Assembly (NCBI RefSeq): GCF_900961225.1
Contig: NZ_CAAHFN010000065.1
Coordinates: forward strand, 186,001-250,000
Length of the DNA: 64,000 nt
Source: Modicisalibacter radicis
Lineage (GTDB): Bacteria > Pseudomonadota > Gammaproteobacteria > Pseudomonadales > Halomonadaceae
Direction of reading: 5' to 3'
Both the position numbers and the translations under genes were made by a program. Under the pieces are notes generated by a model. That model had not been told where the DNA came from, searched no databases, and saw only the letters and a program-made list of their open reading frames with translations. Below are positions 38,956 through 49,261 of this stretch, piece by piece (within the stretch, counting starts at the first letter, position 1; the number at the start of each line of letters is the position of its first letter).

Positions 38956-40221
38956 ATGCCCTGGTTGGCACGCAGGTCCTATTTCGCCAAGATCGATGCC
39001 ATTCGGCAGAGCATGGCGTATATCGAGTTCACCCCCACGGGCGAGGTGGTCACTGCCAATCCTCTGTTCCTGCAGGCGATGGGCTATTCTCTCGAGGAGG
39101 TCAAGGGGCAACATCACCGGATTTTCTGCCCGGAAAGCGCCACCTCCAGCCAGGCCTACGCCCGATTCTGGAAAGACCTCGCTCAGGGGAAGCAGCAGGC
39201 AGGGACCTTCCAGCGGCGAACTAAAAGCGGCGAGGCACTATGGTTCGAGGCAACCTACTTCCCGGTACGCGGCAGGGATGGCAAGGTCACCGGGGTCATC
39301 AAGATCGCTACCGATGTCACTGACAAGCATCAGGACAGCCTGTCCCAGGATGCGGTTCTAACCGCCTTGAATGCCTCCATGGCGGTCATCGAGTTCACCC
39401 CACAGGGCGATATACTACGCGCCAACCAGAACTTCCTGCAGGCCATGGGATACAGTGCCCAGCAATTGCTCGACAAGCATCACCGCATTTTATGCAGCGA
39501 ACAGTTCTACCGCGAGAATCCCGATTTCTGGGCACGACTGGCTGAGGGCGAGTTCAACGCCGGCCAATTCGAACGCTTCACCGCCCACGGCGAGCCGATC
39601 TGGCTGGAAGCCACCTACAATCCGGTGTTCGGCACCACCGGCGAAGTTATCAAGGTGGTCAAGTTCGCAACCGATATAACGCCGCGCATACGCCAGGCCG
39701 AAGCCGCACGCCAAGCCGTAGAATCGGCCAGCAGCGTAGCCACGCAAACCGAACAGATCGCCATGAGCGGTCTGGAACGCCTGGGTGAAGCCGTGAGCGA
39801 TTCCGAACAAGCCGACCGGGAGATCGGCAGTCTCGAAGAGGTCATCGGTTTGCTGAATGCCCAGGCCAGGGATATCAATCAAATCACCGAAGCCATCTCG
39901 CGAGTCGCCGAGCAGACCAACCTGCTGTCGCTGAATGCCGCCATCGAGGCGGCACGTGCCGGCGAGCACGGCAAGGGGTTCGCCGTCGTGGCCAGTGAAG
40001 TCCGCAAGTTGGCCCTGCAGGCCGGTAGTGCAGCGACACACATCACCCAGGTATTGAGCGAGAATGCCAAGCTGACCCAGGCCGCCACTCAGCGGATTGC
40101 CAGTGCCTCGGCCCAAAGCGGCTCGACGCAACAGAAACTATCCGAAGTGACACGCGTCGTGAGCGAGATGCTCGATGGTGCCAAGCAGGTCACCCGGGCC
40201 GTGGAGAGCCTTAACCGTTGA
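38956..40221 (+). CDS. Soluble double-PAS chemoreceptor, BdlA-like
   Basis: 421 residues from an ATG preceded by GAGGAGG; no membrane helix, so cytoplasmic. Two PAS domains (about 16-135 and 138-255) begin with near-identical blocks, [20 protein letters not shown] and [20 protein letters not shown], each with a PAC-like end ([19 protein letters not shown]). A short methyl-accepting signalling domain follows, with the conserved tip region [20 protein letters not shown]. The size and order match BdlA of Pseudomonas aeruginosa (417 residues), a biofilm-dispersion receptor. No CheR/CheB-docking pentapeptide is seen at the C terminus. Whether it controls chemotaxis or c-di-GMP is not shown. Confidence 0.88.
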   Translation: MPWLARRSYFAKIDAIRQSMAYIEFTPTGEVVTANPLFLQAMGYSLEEVKGQHHRIFCPESATSSQAYARFWKDLAQGKQQAGTFQRRTKSGEALWFEATYFPVRGRDGKVTGVIKIATDVTDKHQDSLSQDAVLTALNASMAVIEFTPQGDILRANQNFLQAMGYSAQQLLDKHHRILCSEQFYRENPDFWARLAEGEFNAGQFERFTAHGEPIWLEATYNPVFGTTGEVIKVVKFATDITPRIRQAEAARQAVESASSVATQTEQIAMSGLERLGEAVSDSEQADREIGSLEEVIGLLNAQARDINQITEAISRVAEQTNLLSLNAAIEAARAGEHGKGFAVVASEVRKLALQAGSAATHITQVLSENAKLTQAATQRIASASAQSGSTQQKLSEVTRVVSEMLDGAKQVTRAVESLNR

Positions 40222-40227
40222 AGCCAC

Positions 40228-40258
40228 AAAAAAGCCCCGCGGATTGATCCCACGGGGC
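40228..40258 (-). terminator. katE: Rho-independent terminator for katE
   Basis: Read on the minus strand, a nine-pair stem with one G-U pair is followed by six T. It lies 21 bases after the katE stop and also ends the convergent receptor gene region. Confidence 0.88.
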
Positions 40259-40278
40259 GTCGACCGACAACGCCAGCC

Positions 40279-42429
40279 TTAGGCCGGCATGCTATTGGCC
40301 TTGGGATCGCGCGACCAGACGCGGTGCTGGCCCATCGCCTCGGTGAACGGGGCAAAGACATCGTCCACCGTGGCTCCCAGGAAGATACCCTCTTCCTGGG
40401 TGGGCACGCCCGCGGCGGACAACAGATCCTTGCCTTCGCCGACGGCGGCGATCGCCTTGAGGTGCTTGTAGGCCTCCTGCACGTAATACAGTCCCAGTCC
40501 GGATTGCGACAGCGCCTTGACGCTCTCCGCCCCGCCGACGACGACCACCGAATCCAGCGTCACCGACGGCAGGCCGTTGAGCATGGCGTCCGGCACCACG
40601 CTCTGGCCATCGGCAGCCGTCACCGGCGCCATGCTGGGCGCAATGACGATTCCCTTGGCGCCTTCGGCCTGCAGCCTCGACTGCAGCGACTGAAGCTGCT
40701 CGGCATCGACCCCGTCGGCCACCAGCAGCGCGACCTTGCGGTACTTGATGTCGTGCGGCAGCCGCGCCATCAGGCTCAGCGCCGGCGATTCCTGCTGCGA
40801 GCTGGTGCCCAGCTCGTCGGCGGGCGCCGGCTTCTCGGTCGGCGTCTCGATACCGTGGTTCTCGCCGACGCGCCGCGCCAGTTCGAGATCGATGTTGGGC
40901 AGAATCTCCTTGATCACCCGCTCGCGGATCCACGGCCGCTCCACCTTGGACAGTTCGAAGGTATAGGCGGCAATGATGTGTTCCTTCTCGGCCTCGCTCT
41001 GCGAATTCCAGAACAGCGTGGCCTGCGAGTAATGGTCGCCGAACGACGGGCTGCGCGCACGGATCTTGTTGGCATCGACCCGCTCGTTGACCGTCTCGAA
41101 GCCGCCGTTTTCCGGCGCCGGCGGCGTTTCCCGCGGCCAGCCGCCATCGATCGAGTTGGGCTCGTAGGAAGCCTGGCCCTTGTTGATCGTCTGGCGATGC
41201 ATCGAATCGCGCTGGTTGTTGTGAAACGGCGCCACCGGCCGATTGATGGGTATTTCGTGGAAGTTCGGCCCGCCCAGGCGCAGCATCTGCGTATCCAGAT
41301 AGGAGAACAGCCGCCCCTGCAACAGCGGGTCGTTGGTGAAGTCGATCCCCGGCACGACGCTGGCCGGGTTGAACGCCACCTGCTCGGTCTCGGCGAAGTA
41401 GTTGTCGGGGTTGCGGTCGAGCACCATCTTGCCGACGGGAATGACCGGCACCTGCTCCTCGGGAATGATCTTGGTCGGATCGAGCAGGTCGAAGTCGAAC
41501 CTGTGCTCGTCCTCCTCCTCGACGATCTGCACCCCGAATTCGAATTCCAGGAAGTCGCCGTTCTCGATATCGTCCCACATGTTGCGACGATTGAAGTCCG
41601 GATCGCGGCCCCACAACTTCTGCGCCTCGTCCCAGATCAGCGAGCAGGTGCCCGCCAGCGGTTTCCAGTGGAACTTGGCGAAACGCGCCTTGCCCTGCCT
41701 GTCGACCAGCCGGAACGTATGCACGCCGAAGCCTTCCATGTTGCGGTAGTGCCGCGGGAAGGCGCGATCCGACATGGTCCACAGCACCATGTGGGTGGAC
41801 TCGGGCATCAGCGAGACGAAATCCCAGAAGGTGTCGTGGGCGGACTGCCCCTGGGGGATCTCGTTGTGCGGCTCGGGCTTCACGGCATGCACGAAGTCGG
41901 GAAACTTGATTGCATCCTGAATGAAGAACACCGGCATGTCGTTGCCCACCAGGTCCCAGTTGCCCTCGTCGGTATAGAACTTGGTGGCGAAGCCGCGCAC
42001 GTCACGCACGGTGTCGTTGGAACCGCGCGAGCCCTGCACCGTGGAAAAGCGCACGAAGACCGGCGTCTTCTTGCCGGGGTCCTGAAACAAGCCGGCCTTG
42101 GAGTACTGCGCGGCGTTGTCGTAGGGCTGAAAGTACCCATGGGCGGCCGCCCCGCGCGCATGCACGATACGCTCGGGAATCCGCTCGTTATCGAAATGAT
42201 TGAGCTTTTCGCGGAAGATGAAGTCTTCCATCAGGGTAGGACCACGCTCACCGGCCTTCAGCGAGTTGTGGTTATCCGCAATACGCGTTCCCTGATTGGT
42301 CCGCAGGTCGTGTCCTTCCGCATCGCTGCGAAACGGCTCCAGGCTCTCCGACTTGCTGTTCTCGGTGGTCTTGAAATCCTTGTCGTGCGCCTCATCGCTA
42401 TTGGGACGCGTATGGGGGTTATTCGCCAT
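40279..42429 (-). CDS. katE: Monofunctional large-subunit catalase HPII type
   Basis: 716-residue haem catalase that breaks down hydrogen peroxide. The ATG at 42429 follows CGAGGAGAG. The distal histidine H90 lies in [14 protein letters not shown]163 in [10 protein letters not shown], and the proximal tyrosine Y377 in [17 protein letters not shown]-terminal DJ-1/PfpI-like domain (about residues 560-700, [18 protein letters not shown]) marks the large-subunit clade 2 enzymes such as E. coli KatE. In enterics katE is RpoS-dependent; no such promoter could be proved here. Confidence 0.96.
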   Translation of the reverse strand: MANNPHTRPNSDEAHDKDFKTTENSKSESLEPFRSDAEGHDLRTNQGTRIADNHNSLKAGERGPTLMEDFIFREKLNHFDNERIPERIVHARGAAAHGYFQPYDNAAQYSKAGLFQDPGKKTPVFVRFSTVQGSRGSNDTVRDVRGFATKFYTDEGNWDLVGNDMPVFFIQDAIKFPDFVHAVKPEPHNEIPQGQSAHDTFWDFVSLMPESTHMVLWTMSDRAFPRHYRNMEGFGVHTFRLVDRQGKARFAKFHWKPLAGTCSLIWDEAQKLWGRDPDFNRRNMWDDIENGDFLEFEFGVQIVEEEDEHRFDFDLLDPTKIIPEEQVPVIPVGKMVLDRNPDNYFAETEQVAFNPASVVPGIDFTNDPLLQGRLFSYLDTQMLRLGGPNFHEIPINRPVAPFHNNQRDSMHRQTINKGQASYEPNSIDGGWPRETPPAPENGGFETVNERVDANKIRARSPSFGDHYSQATLFWNSQSEAEKEHIIAAYTFELSKVERPWIRERVIKEILPNIDLELARRVGENHGIETPTEKPAPADELGTSSQQESPALSLMARLPHDIKYRKVALLVADGVDAEQLQSLQSRLQAEGAKGIVIAPSMAPVTAADGQSVVPDAMLNGLPSVTLDSVVVVGGAESVKALSQSGLGLYYVQEAYKHLKAIAAVGEGKDLLSAAGVPTQEEGIFLGATVDDVFAPFTEAMGQHRVWSRDPKANSMPA

Positions 42430-42670
42430 GATCAAACTCTCCTCGTTTGCCGTAATGGCCCCATCCACCTCATAAGTCACCGCCGAGCACCGCCTGTCGG
42501 TTCCATGGCCAGCTGCTCGGCGGCGTTGTCTAGTCCTGCCTTTTTCGTATGCCTCCTGAAAGGTAGACACAGCGCCCCGGGCAGCGCAAACGCCCCGAGC
42601 GCCATTCTTCCGACGACGCGCATGGCCGGACGAAACCCCGCCTCGCCCGGTTGTCGTCGTTACCGATGCG

Positions 42671-42913
42671 TCAGCTCTTGCGCAGCTTGGCGACGATCCA
42701 TAACAGTAGTATCGCCCCTACGGTGGCGGTCACCAGCGAGCCGATGACCCCGGTGGACGCCAGGCCGATCAGCCGAAAGAGCAGTCCACCGAGTACCGCG
42801 CCGACGATCCCCACCCCGATGTTGCCAAAGATGCCGAAGCCGCCGCCGCGCATGACGTTGCCCGCGATCCAGCCGGCCAGGCCACCGATGATCAACCACA
42901 GAATCAAACCCAT
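42671..42913 (-). CDS. GlsB/YeaQ/YmgE family membrane protein
   Basis: 80-residue protein with three hydrophobic helices, starting MGLILWLIIGGLAGWIAGNVMRGGGFGIFGNIGVGIVG; the start and GGG-rich turn are diagnostic for this transglycosylase-associated, often stress-induced family. GGGAG precedes the ATG at 42913. The frame is open to 42964, but the extension is not conserved. The biochemical role of the family is not established. It follows the DUF924 gene on the same strand, with katE beyond. Confidence 0.9.
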   Translation of the reverse strand: MGLILWLIIGGLAGWIAGNVMRGGGFGIFGNIGVGIVGAVLGGLLFRLIGLASTGVIGSLVTATVGAILLLWIVAKLRKS

Positions 42914-42972
42914 ATGACGACTCCCTTCGCTGTTGCTCTCGAAATGACTCGCCCAGCCTGCCACAGCTGGTC

Positions 42973-43521
42973 TCAGAATGACGAGCCGGGCTGGGCGAGA
43001 AAATGCTCTTCGTCAGGCGTCGAGTCCCGCCCGAGGATCGCATTGCGATGCGGGTAGCGCCCGAACCGGACGAGGATGTCGTGATGGCGCCGCTCGTGCT
43101 TGAGGTTCTCCTCGAGCCCCGGCTGCGCGAAGAGCCGCAGCGCCTCGTCATGAATGGCCAGCGATTCGCTGTGCATGTAGGGCATGTACAGAAAAGCGCG
43201 CTGAACGCTCTCCAGGTGCCTGTCGGCACCCTGGGCCACCGCGACCTGGGCCAGGGCCAAGGCTTGCGGGTCCTGCGCGAATGCCTCCGGCCGGTCGCGG
43301 TAGAGATTGCGCGAGAACTGATCGAGCAGCAGGATTTCCGCCAGCCGCCCCTGGGGCGACTCCCGCCAGGTCCAGAGCTCGTTGGCCCGGGCCGCCTGAT
43401 GCAGCGCGGAAAACCGTTCGCCGATCCGGCGATCCAGGGCGGCATCCTTGGCAAACCAGTGCTTGGCGCCCAGGGTCTCGAACCAGAACGACAATACCTG
43501 CTGTGCTGATGTCTCGGCCAT
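42973..43521 (-). CDS. DUF924 family protein
   Basis: 182-residue soluble helical protein starting MAETSAQQVLSFWFETLG. The segments KHWFAKDAALDRRIGERF, ILLLDQFSRNLYRDRPEAFAQD, RAFLYMPYMHSES and HHDILVRFGRYPHRN are the conserved blocks of DUF924 (YPO-type, TPR-like fold). No catalytic role is known to me. It may share a transcript with the GlsB-like gene 59 bases downstream. Confidence 0.9.
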   Translation of the reverse strand: MAETSAQQVLSFWFETLGAKHWFAKDAALDRRIGERFSALHQAARANELWTWRESPQGRLAEILLLDQFSRNLYRDRPEAFAQDPQALALAQVAVAQGADRHLESVQRAFLYMPYMHSESLAIHDEALRLFAQPGLEENLKHERRHHDILVRFGRYPHRNAILGRDSTPDEEHFLAQPGSSF

Positions 43522-43839
43522 GCTCGCTCCCGTGCCGCAAGTTGCGTTGCCCGTCAGGGCTCGTTGCCGGCCGACTCGACCCGCCAGCCGGGATCCAGTC
43601 CTCAGCATAGCCGGTGAGGCGCGATCCCCGTAATGGCGGCTCGCGCCAAGGCCCACAGCATCGAGGCCCGCTATGGTCGATCTGCAACGAACCTTTACGG
43701 GATCAAACCGACATTGCCGAAGCTATGTCCGACAAATGGATAATGGAAGAATGGACTCATATACTTATACTTTCGTTCAGCCGTGAGCTGCAGCGGAGCC
43801 TGCCGCGCTCGTCAAGCCATCAAAGGACCCTCTCAAGCC
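43522..43839 (+). promoter_or_regulatory. Divergent region upstream of the SSS transporter gene
   Basis: 318 bases without a gene. AT-rich near the transporter, with a tandem TATACTTATACT at 43760-43771 that could act as a -10 region about 70 bases before the start, and an alternative TTGCCG-N19-GATAAT at 43714-43744. The exact promoter is unresolved. Confidence 0.35.
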
Positions 43840-45441
43840 ATGCATGCCCTAACCCTCATTTCTTTCTTCTTCTTTACCGGGCTGGTCGCCGCGATCACCT
43901 GGTGGGTCACGCACCGGGACGACCACAGCAGTACCCGCGGGTATTTCCTGGCCGGGCGCAGCCTGACCTTCCCGCTGATCGCCGGCTCACTGCTGATGAC
44001 CAACCTGTCCACCGAGCAGATGGTCGGCCTCAATGGCAGCGCCTTCAACGACGGTCTGAGCGTCATGGCCTGGGAGGTGATCGCGGTCATTGCGCTGGTT
44101 GCGCTGGGCCTGTTCTTCCTGCCGCGGTTCTTGCGCAGCGGCATCGCCACGGTGCCGCAGCTGCTGTCGCTGCGCTACGACAATACCACCCAGCTGATCT
44201 GTAACATCATCTTCCTGCTGGCCTATGCCGTGATTCTGCTGCCGATCATCCTCTATTCCGGGGCGATCGGCCTGCAGGGGATGCTCGATCTTCCGGGACT
44301 GACCGGCATTCAATCCAATACGGTTCTGCTGTGGGGCACCGTCTGGGTCGTGGGCATCATCGGCTCGATCTACGCGTTGTTCGGCGGCCTGCGCACCGTT
44401 GCCGTGTCGGATACCATCAACGGCGTCGGCCTGCTGATCGGCGGCTTCGTGGTCGTCTACTTCGGCCTGCAGGCTGTCAGTGACGGCAACGGCGTGATGG
44501 CCGGCTGGGAGATGCTCAAGCAGCAGAACCCCGAAAAGCTCAACTCGATCGGCGGCCCGGAACAGCAGGTGCCGTTTGCCACGCTGTTTACCGGCGTGCT
44601 GCTGATCAACCTCTTCTACTGGACCACCAATCAGCAGATCATCCAGCGTACCTTCGCCGCCAAGAACCTCGCCGAGGGCCAGAAGGGCGTGCTGCTGACC
44701 GGCCTGTTCAAGCTGCTCGGGCCGCTGTACCTGGTGCTGCCGGGTATCATCGCCTACAACCTCTACGCCAGCGAAGGCATCAAGGCCGATGCCGCCTACG
44801 GGCACCTGGTGTTCAACGTGATGCCGCCCTACCTCACCGGGTTCTTTGCCGCGGTGATGGTCGGTGCCATCCTGTCGTCGTTCAACTCGGCGCTCAACAG
44901 CACCACCACCCTGTTCAGCCTGGGCCTGTACAAGGGCGTGTTCAACAAGAACGCCAGCGAGCAGCAGGTGGTCCGCTCGGGCAAGATCTTCGGCTGGATC
45001 ATGGCCTTCGCCGCGATGATCATCGCGCCCTTGCTGGCCGGTCAGGAAAGTCTGTTCGGCTACCTGCAGAAGATGAACGCGCTGTACTTCATCCCGATCC
45101 TCGCCGTGGTCCTGGTCGGCCTGCTGACCAAGCGGGTCCCGGCGATCGCCGCCAAGATCGCGCTGATCGGCGGCTGCCTGGTGATCGCCGCGGTCTATTT
45201 CGTGCCGCCGTTCACCGGCCTGCTCGACTACATCCACAACTTCCATTTCGTGGGCCTGGTATTCGCACTGCTGGTGGCAATGATGCTGGTCATCGGCAAG
45301 CTCGCCCCGCGGGCGACCCCCTGGGTACACGAGGACAGTGGCGAGGTCGACCTGACTCCGTGGAAAGGCGCCATCCCGGCGGGTATCGCGCTGGTGGTGC
45401 TGGTCATCGCCATCTACGTGGCCTTCGCCGGCGGCGCGTAA
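43840..45441 (+). CDS. Sodium:solute symporter, SSS (SLC5) family
   Basis: 533-residue permease with about 14 membrane segments, importing a solute with sodium. [40 protein letters not shown] and [21 protein letters not shown] are family blocks, closest in my memory to the sugar- or inositol-type members (SglT group). The solute is not identifiable. The start at 43840 gives a hydrophobic first helix immediately ([20 protein letters not shown]). Sodium coupling fits a halophile. Confidence 0.9.
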   Translation: MHALTLISFFFFTGLVAAITWWVTHRDDHSSTRGYFLAGRSLTFPLIAGSLLMTNLSTEQMVGLNGSAFNDGLSVMAWEVIAVIALVALGLFFLPRFLRSGIATVPQLLSLRYDNTTQLICNIIFLLAYAVILLPIILYSGAIGLQGMLDLPGLTGIQSNTVLLWGTVWVVGIIGSIYALFGGLRTVAVSDTINGVGLLIGGFVVVYFGLQAVSDGNGVMAGWEMLKQQNPEKLNSIGGPEQQVPFATLFTGVLLINLFYWTTNQQIIQRTFAAKNLAEGQKGVLLTGLFKLLGPLYLVLPGIIAYNLYASEGIKADAAYGHLVFNVMPPYLTGFFAAVMVGAILSSFNSALNSTTTLFSLGLYKGVFNKNASEQQVVRSGKIFGWIMAFAAMIIAPLLAGQESLFGYLQKMNALYFIPILAVVLVGLLTKRVPAIAAKIALIGGCLVIAAVYFVPPFTGLLDYIHNFHFVGLVFALLVAMMLVIGKLAPRATPWVHEDSGEVDLTPWKGAIPAGIALVVLVIAIYVAFAGGA

Positions 45442-45474
45442 TTCGACGCCTACCCCGACCTGGAGCCGCTCCCT

Positions 45475-45500
45475 GCGACCCCGCCCTTCGGCGGGGTCGC
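45475..45500 (+). terminator. Strong hairpin after the SSS gene
   Basis: GCGACCCCGCC and GGCGGGGTCGC form a perfect 11-bp stem around CTTC, 33 bases after the stop. There is no clear T-tract. Confidence 0.7.
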
Positions 45501-45612
45501 TGCGTTCGGGCCGGACGAACCCGGCGGCGAGTCCCTTTCGGTGGGCCAGCGGACATTGCCGACCTGCCCCGCCGGGGCGACACTGGCTGCATAGCCGCCC
45601 TGCGAGGTCATC

Positions 45613-46662
45613 ATGCCGCGTCGCATCGTTCTCATCGCCTACCCTGATTGCCAGTTGCTCGACGTCACCGGCCCCTGGCAGGTCTTCGCCAGCGCCAACG
45701 CCCTTGCCGGGCGCGCCCTGTATACCCAGAACCTGGCCGCGGAAACCGCCGGAGCGCTGCGCAGCAATGCCGGCCTGGCACTGCATGCCGATCTGGCCTG
45801 GGCGCAGCTCACTCCCGATACGCCGATCGACACCCTGCTCGTCGCCGGCGGTAGCGGCGTCGCGGCACAGCGTTCGAATTCGCCCCTGCTCGACCGACTG
45901 GTCGCCCTGGCGCCACATTGCCGCCGGTTGGGCTCGATCTGCACCGGCGCCTTCCTGCTCGCCGCGGCCGGGCTGCTCGACGATTGCCGGGTGACCACCC
46001 ACTGGCGGTATTGTCAGCGTCTGGCCGAAGAGTTTCCGAGACTGCGCGTCGCACCCGACGCCCTCTATCTGGAGACACCACCGGGGCGCGATGATCAGCC
46101 CTGGCGCTATACCAGCGCCGGCGTCACCGCCGGCATCGATCTTGCCCTGTCGCTGGTCGAGGCCGACCATGGCAGTGTCCTGGCCGGACGCGTGGCCCGC
46201 GAGCTGGTGGTGTTCTTGCGCCGCCCGGGCGGTCAATCGCAGTTCAGCGAAGTACTGCGCAACCAGCAGCACGATCCGGGGCCGTTGCGCCGACTGCTCG
46301 ACGAGCTGCATGCCGATCCCGCCGGCGAATACCGCCTCGCCGATCTCGCCGAGCGAGTGGCGGTGACACCGCGTCACCTGTCGCGTCTGTTTCAGCGTCA
46401 TCTGGCGACCACGCCCGGCGCCTACCTCACCCGGCTGCGGCTCGAGCAGGCCCGCCAGGTGCTCATCGCCGGCCCCGAGCCACCGCCGCTGGAGCGGCTC
46501 GCCCGGCGCTGGCGACTGGGCGGCGCCGAGCAGTTGCGACGCCTTTTCCAGCGCCATTACGGCGTCTCGCCCTCGGTGTATCGTCAACGCTTCAGGGGCG
46601 CGGCCGCGCAACCCGACGACAGTCTCGCCCCTGCTCATCCCGGAGTCCTGCCATGCCCCTGA
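45613..46662 (+). CDS. GlxA-family transcriptional regulator (DJ-1 domain plus AraC HTH)
   Basis: 349 residues. Residues 1-190 are a DJ-1/PfpI-like (class I amidotransferase-like) domain starting MPRRIVLIAYPDCQLLDVTGPWQVF, with the nucleophile-elbow cysteine in GSICTGAFLLAAAGLL. Residues 215-335 hold two AraC-type HTH motifs (LADLAERVAVTPRHLSRLFQ and the second ending RLFQRHYGVSPSVYRQRF). Relatives sense small nitrogen compounds such as glycine betaine, carnitine or arginine; the ligand here is unknown. It overlaps the downstream MFS gene by 10 bases, so that transporter is likely part of the same response. Confidence 0.92.
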   Translation: MPRRIVLIAYPDCQLLDVTGPWQVFASANALAGRALYTQNLAAETAGALRSNAGLALHADLAWAQLTPDTPIDTLLVAGGSGVAAQRSNSPLLDRLVALAPHCRRLGSICTGAFLLAAAGLLDDCRVTTHWRYCQRLAEEFPRLRVAPDALYLETPPGRDDQPWRYTSAGVTAGIDLALSLVEADHGSVLAGRVARELVVFLRRPGGQSQFSEVLRNQQHDPGPLRRLLDELHADPAGEYRLADLAERVAVTPRHLSRLFQRHLATTPGAYLTRLRLEQARQVLIAGPEPPPLERLARRWRLGGAEQLRRLFQRHYGVSPSVYRQRFRGAAAQPDDSLAPAHPGVLPCP

Positions 46663-47831
46663 CCGTCACCCTGCTCTCGCTGTGCCAGGCCCTGCTGGTC
46701 AGCGGCAATATCCTGCTGATCGCCGTGTCGCCGCTGATCGGGGCACGCCTCGCCCCGGGGCCGGCCTGGGCCACCGCGCCGGTGGCGACGCAATTGCTGG
46801 GCCTGATGTGCGCGACGATCCCCGCCTCGCTGATCATGGCCCGGCTGGGTCGCAAGCGTGGCTTTTTGCTCGGCAACCTGCTGGGGCTCGTCGGGGTCGG
46901 CGTGGCGGCCTGGGCGCTGCAGGCCGAGCGGTTCGGCCCCTTCATGCTGGGGACCTGGCTGATCGGCGTGGGCATCGGCTTCGGCACCCTGTACCGCTTC
47001 GCCGCGGTGGAGGCCGCCCCGCCGGCGTTGCGCGATCGTGCCATCGGCCTGGTGATGGGCGGCGGCGTCCTGGCGGCCTTTCTTGGCCCGTGGCTGGCGC
47101 GAACCAGTCGCGAGCTGACTGAGGTGCCCTTCCTCGGCAGCTTCCTGGGCCTGGGGCTGCTCTATGCCCTGGCGCTGGCACTGCTCGCCTTCACCCGCCT
47201 GCCGCCGGCCCAGCGGACCCATGGCGAGGGCCCGGCGCGGCCGCTTGCCGAGATCCTGCGCCAGCCGACGTTCATCGTCGCCGCGCTCAGCGCGCTGATC
47301 GGTTACGGGGTAATGAATCTGGCGATGACCGCCACGCCGCTGGCCATGCAGCGCGCCGGCTTCGCCTTCGATCACGTCGCCACGACCATTCAATGGCATG
47401 TGCTGGCGATGTTCCTGCCCTCCTTCGTCACCGGCCGGCTGACCGCACGCTTCGGCGTGCCGACGATGATCAGCACCGGCTGTCTGCTGCTCGCCGGTTG
47501 CGGGCTGTTGGCCCAGTTCGAGGCCGGCCTGCACGGTTACTACGCGGCACTGATCCTGCTCGGGCTGGGCTGGAATTTCACCTTCCTGCCGGCCACCGGC
47601 CTGCTCACCGAGACCTATCGCCCGGCCGAGAAAGCCCGCACCCAGGCCGCCAACGAGTGCCTGGTATTCACCACGGTGAGCCTGACCGCGCTGCTCGCCG
47701 GACCGCTGGAAGCCGGCCTCGGTTGGGCCGGTCTCAACGCCGTGCTGCTGCCATTGTCGTTGCTGCCGTTGGGCGCGCTGGCCTGGCAGCGACTTGCCAG
47801 CGGCGCCCAACGCCCCCAGATTAGAGGCTGA
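46653..47831 (+). CDS. MFS transporter
   Basis: 392 residues with 12 hydrophobic segments; GGAG precedes the ATG. The cytoplasmic loop after helix 2 reads ARLGRKRGFLLGN, a motif-A form, and LGLGWNFTFLPATGLLTETY occurs in helix 10-11. The second half contains MISTGCLLLAGCGLL. I cannot place it in a substrate group. It starts inside the GlxA-type regulator gene, suggesting joint expression. Confidence 0.87.
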   Translation: MPLTVTLLSLCQALLVSGNILLIAVSPLIGARLAPGPAWATAPVATQLLGLMCATIPASLIMARLGRKRGFLLGNLLGLVGVGVAAWALQAERFGPFMLGTWLIGVGIGFGTLYRFAAVEAAPPALRDRAIGLVMGGGVLAAFLGPWLARTSRELTEVPFLGSFLGLGLLYALALALLAFTRLPPAQRTHGEGPARPLAEILRQPTFIVAALSALIGYGVMNLAMTATPLAMQRAGFAFDHVATTIQWHVLAMFLPSFVTGRLTARFGVPTMISTGCLLLAGCGLLAQFEAGLHGYYAALILLGLGWNFTFLPATGLLTETYRPAEKARTQAANECLVFTTVSLTALLAGPLEAGLGWAGLNAVLLPLSLLPLGALAWQRLASGAQRPQIRG

Positions 47832-47854
47832 ATTTCTCGGCGGACCCCGATTCC

Positions 47855-49261
47855 ATGCGCCAGACCCTGGCACGCGAAGTCAGCAACCTCATCGAACGCG
47901 GCCGTGACCGTCAACTGCGCCTGGCGGTCACCGGGCTGTCCCGGGCCGGCAAGACGGCCTTTCTCACCTCGCTGGTACACCAGTTGCGCCACGCCGGGCT
48001 CGAGGCACGCCTCGACCTGCTGCCGGCGGCCCGCGAAGGCCGCCTGCTCGGCGCCCAGCGTATCGCTCAGGCGGATCTCGGCGTGCCGCGCTTCCCCTAC
48101 GATCAGGCGCTGGCCGCGCTCGACGCCGAGCCGCCGCGCTGGCCCGAGCCGACCCGCGGCATCAGCGAGCTGCGCCTGCGTATCCGCTACCGCCCCGAAC
48201 GTCATGGCCTGCTGGCCGGCTTCGCCCGGGACAGCGCGACGCTGACGCTGGACCTGTTCGACTACCCCGGCGAATGGCTGCTTGATCTGCCGCTGCTCGA
48301 ACACGATTACCTGAGCTGGTGCGAACGCCAGCAGGCCTCGCTGAGCCCGGCACGACGCGAGATGGCCGGCGACTGGCTCGCCGCGATCGAGTCACTCGAT
48401 CCCGCGGCCAGCGCCGACGAGGCCCGGTTGGCGGGCATCGCCGAGCACTATGCCGGCTACCTCCGCGCCGCCCGCGAGGCCGGCTTCGCCGACCTGCAGC
48501 CGGGGCGTTTCCTGCTGCCCGGCGATCTCGAGGGCGCCCCGGTGCTGCAGTTCTTCCCCCTGCCGGGCGTCGGCGAAGCCGATCGGGCGCGTCTCGAGGC
48601 GCTCCCCGAGGACAGCGTCTACCGCAGCCTGGCGCGGCGCTTCGCCTATTATCAGCAGCACGTGGTCAAGCCGTTCTACCGCGAGCACTTCCGGCGCTTC
48701 GACCGGCAGATCGTGCTGGTCGACGTGCTCGGTGCCTTGAACGCCGGGCCGGAGCGCTTCGAGGACCTGTCGCGGGCCCTGTCGACACTGATGAAGAGCT
48801 TCGACTATGGCAAACGCAGCCTGCTCACGCGGCTTTTCGCGCCACGCATCGACCGCCTGGCGATCGCCGCCACCAAGGCCGATCACGTCACTCCGGAACA
48901 GCACGGCAAGCTGGTCGCTTTGCTCGAGGCGCTGCTCGCCGAACCGATCAAGGATCTGCGCTACGCCGACATCCCGGTACGCGCACTCTCGCTGGCCTCG
49001 TTGCGCGCCACCGAGGTGCATGAAGTGAGCCAGCAGGGAACGCGTACCCCGGCGCTGCGCGGCACCGACCTGGCCGGCGAGGAACAGCTGGTCTTTCCCG
49101 GCGAGGTTCCGGCTCGGCTGCCCAATGCCGATTTCTGGGCCCGGCAGGGGTTCAGCTTTACCGCCTTTCGCCCGCCACCCCGCGACGGCCGCGGCACCGG
49201 CCTGCCACATATCCGCCTGGATGCCGCCCTCGACTGGCTGATCGGAGACAAGCTGACATGA
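47855..49261 (+). CDS. ycjX: YcjX-like P-loop stress protein
   Basis: 468 residues. A P-loop GLSRAGKTAFLTSLVHQL (about residues 26-43) opens the protein, followed by DLFDYPGEWLLDLPLL and, later, LVDVLGALNAGPERF and AATKADHVTPEQHGKL, the latter resembling the TKxD motif of GTPases. This is the YcjX family, whose E. coli member is heat-shock induced and co-occurs with YcjF. The stop overlaps the ycjF start by four bases. The molecular role is not established; GTP binding is inferred from motifs. Confidence 0.92.
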   Translation: MRQTLAREVSNLIERGRDRQLRLAVTGLSRAGKTAFLTSLVHQLRHAGLEARLDLLPAAREGRLLGAQRIAQADLGVPRFPYDQALAALDAEPPRWPEPTRGISELRLRIRYRPERHGLLAGFARDSATLTLDLFDYPGEWLLDLPLLEHDYLSWCERQQASLSPARREMAGDWLAAIESLDPAASADEARLAGIAEHYAGYLRAAREAGFADLQPGRFLLPGDLEGAPVLQFFPLPGVGEADRARLEALPEDSVYRSLARRFAYYQQHVVKPFYREHFRRFDRQIVLVDVLGALNAGPERFEDLSRALSTLMKSFDYGKRSLLTRLFAPRIDRLAIAATKADHVTPEQHGKLVALLEALLAEPIKDLRYADIPVRALSLASLRATEVHEVSQQGTRTPALRGTDLAGEEQLVFPGEVPARLPNADFWARQGFSFTAFRPPPRDGRGTGLPHIRLDAALDWLIGDKLT

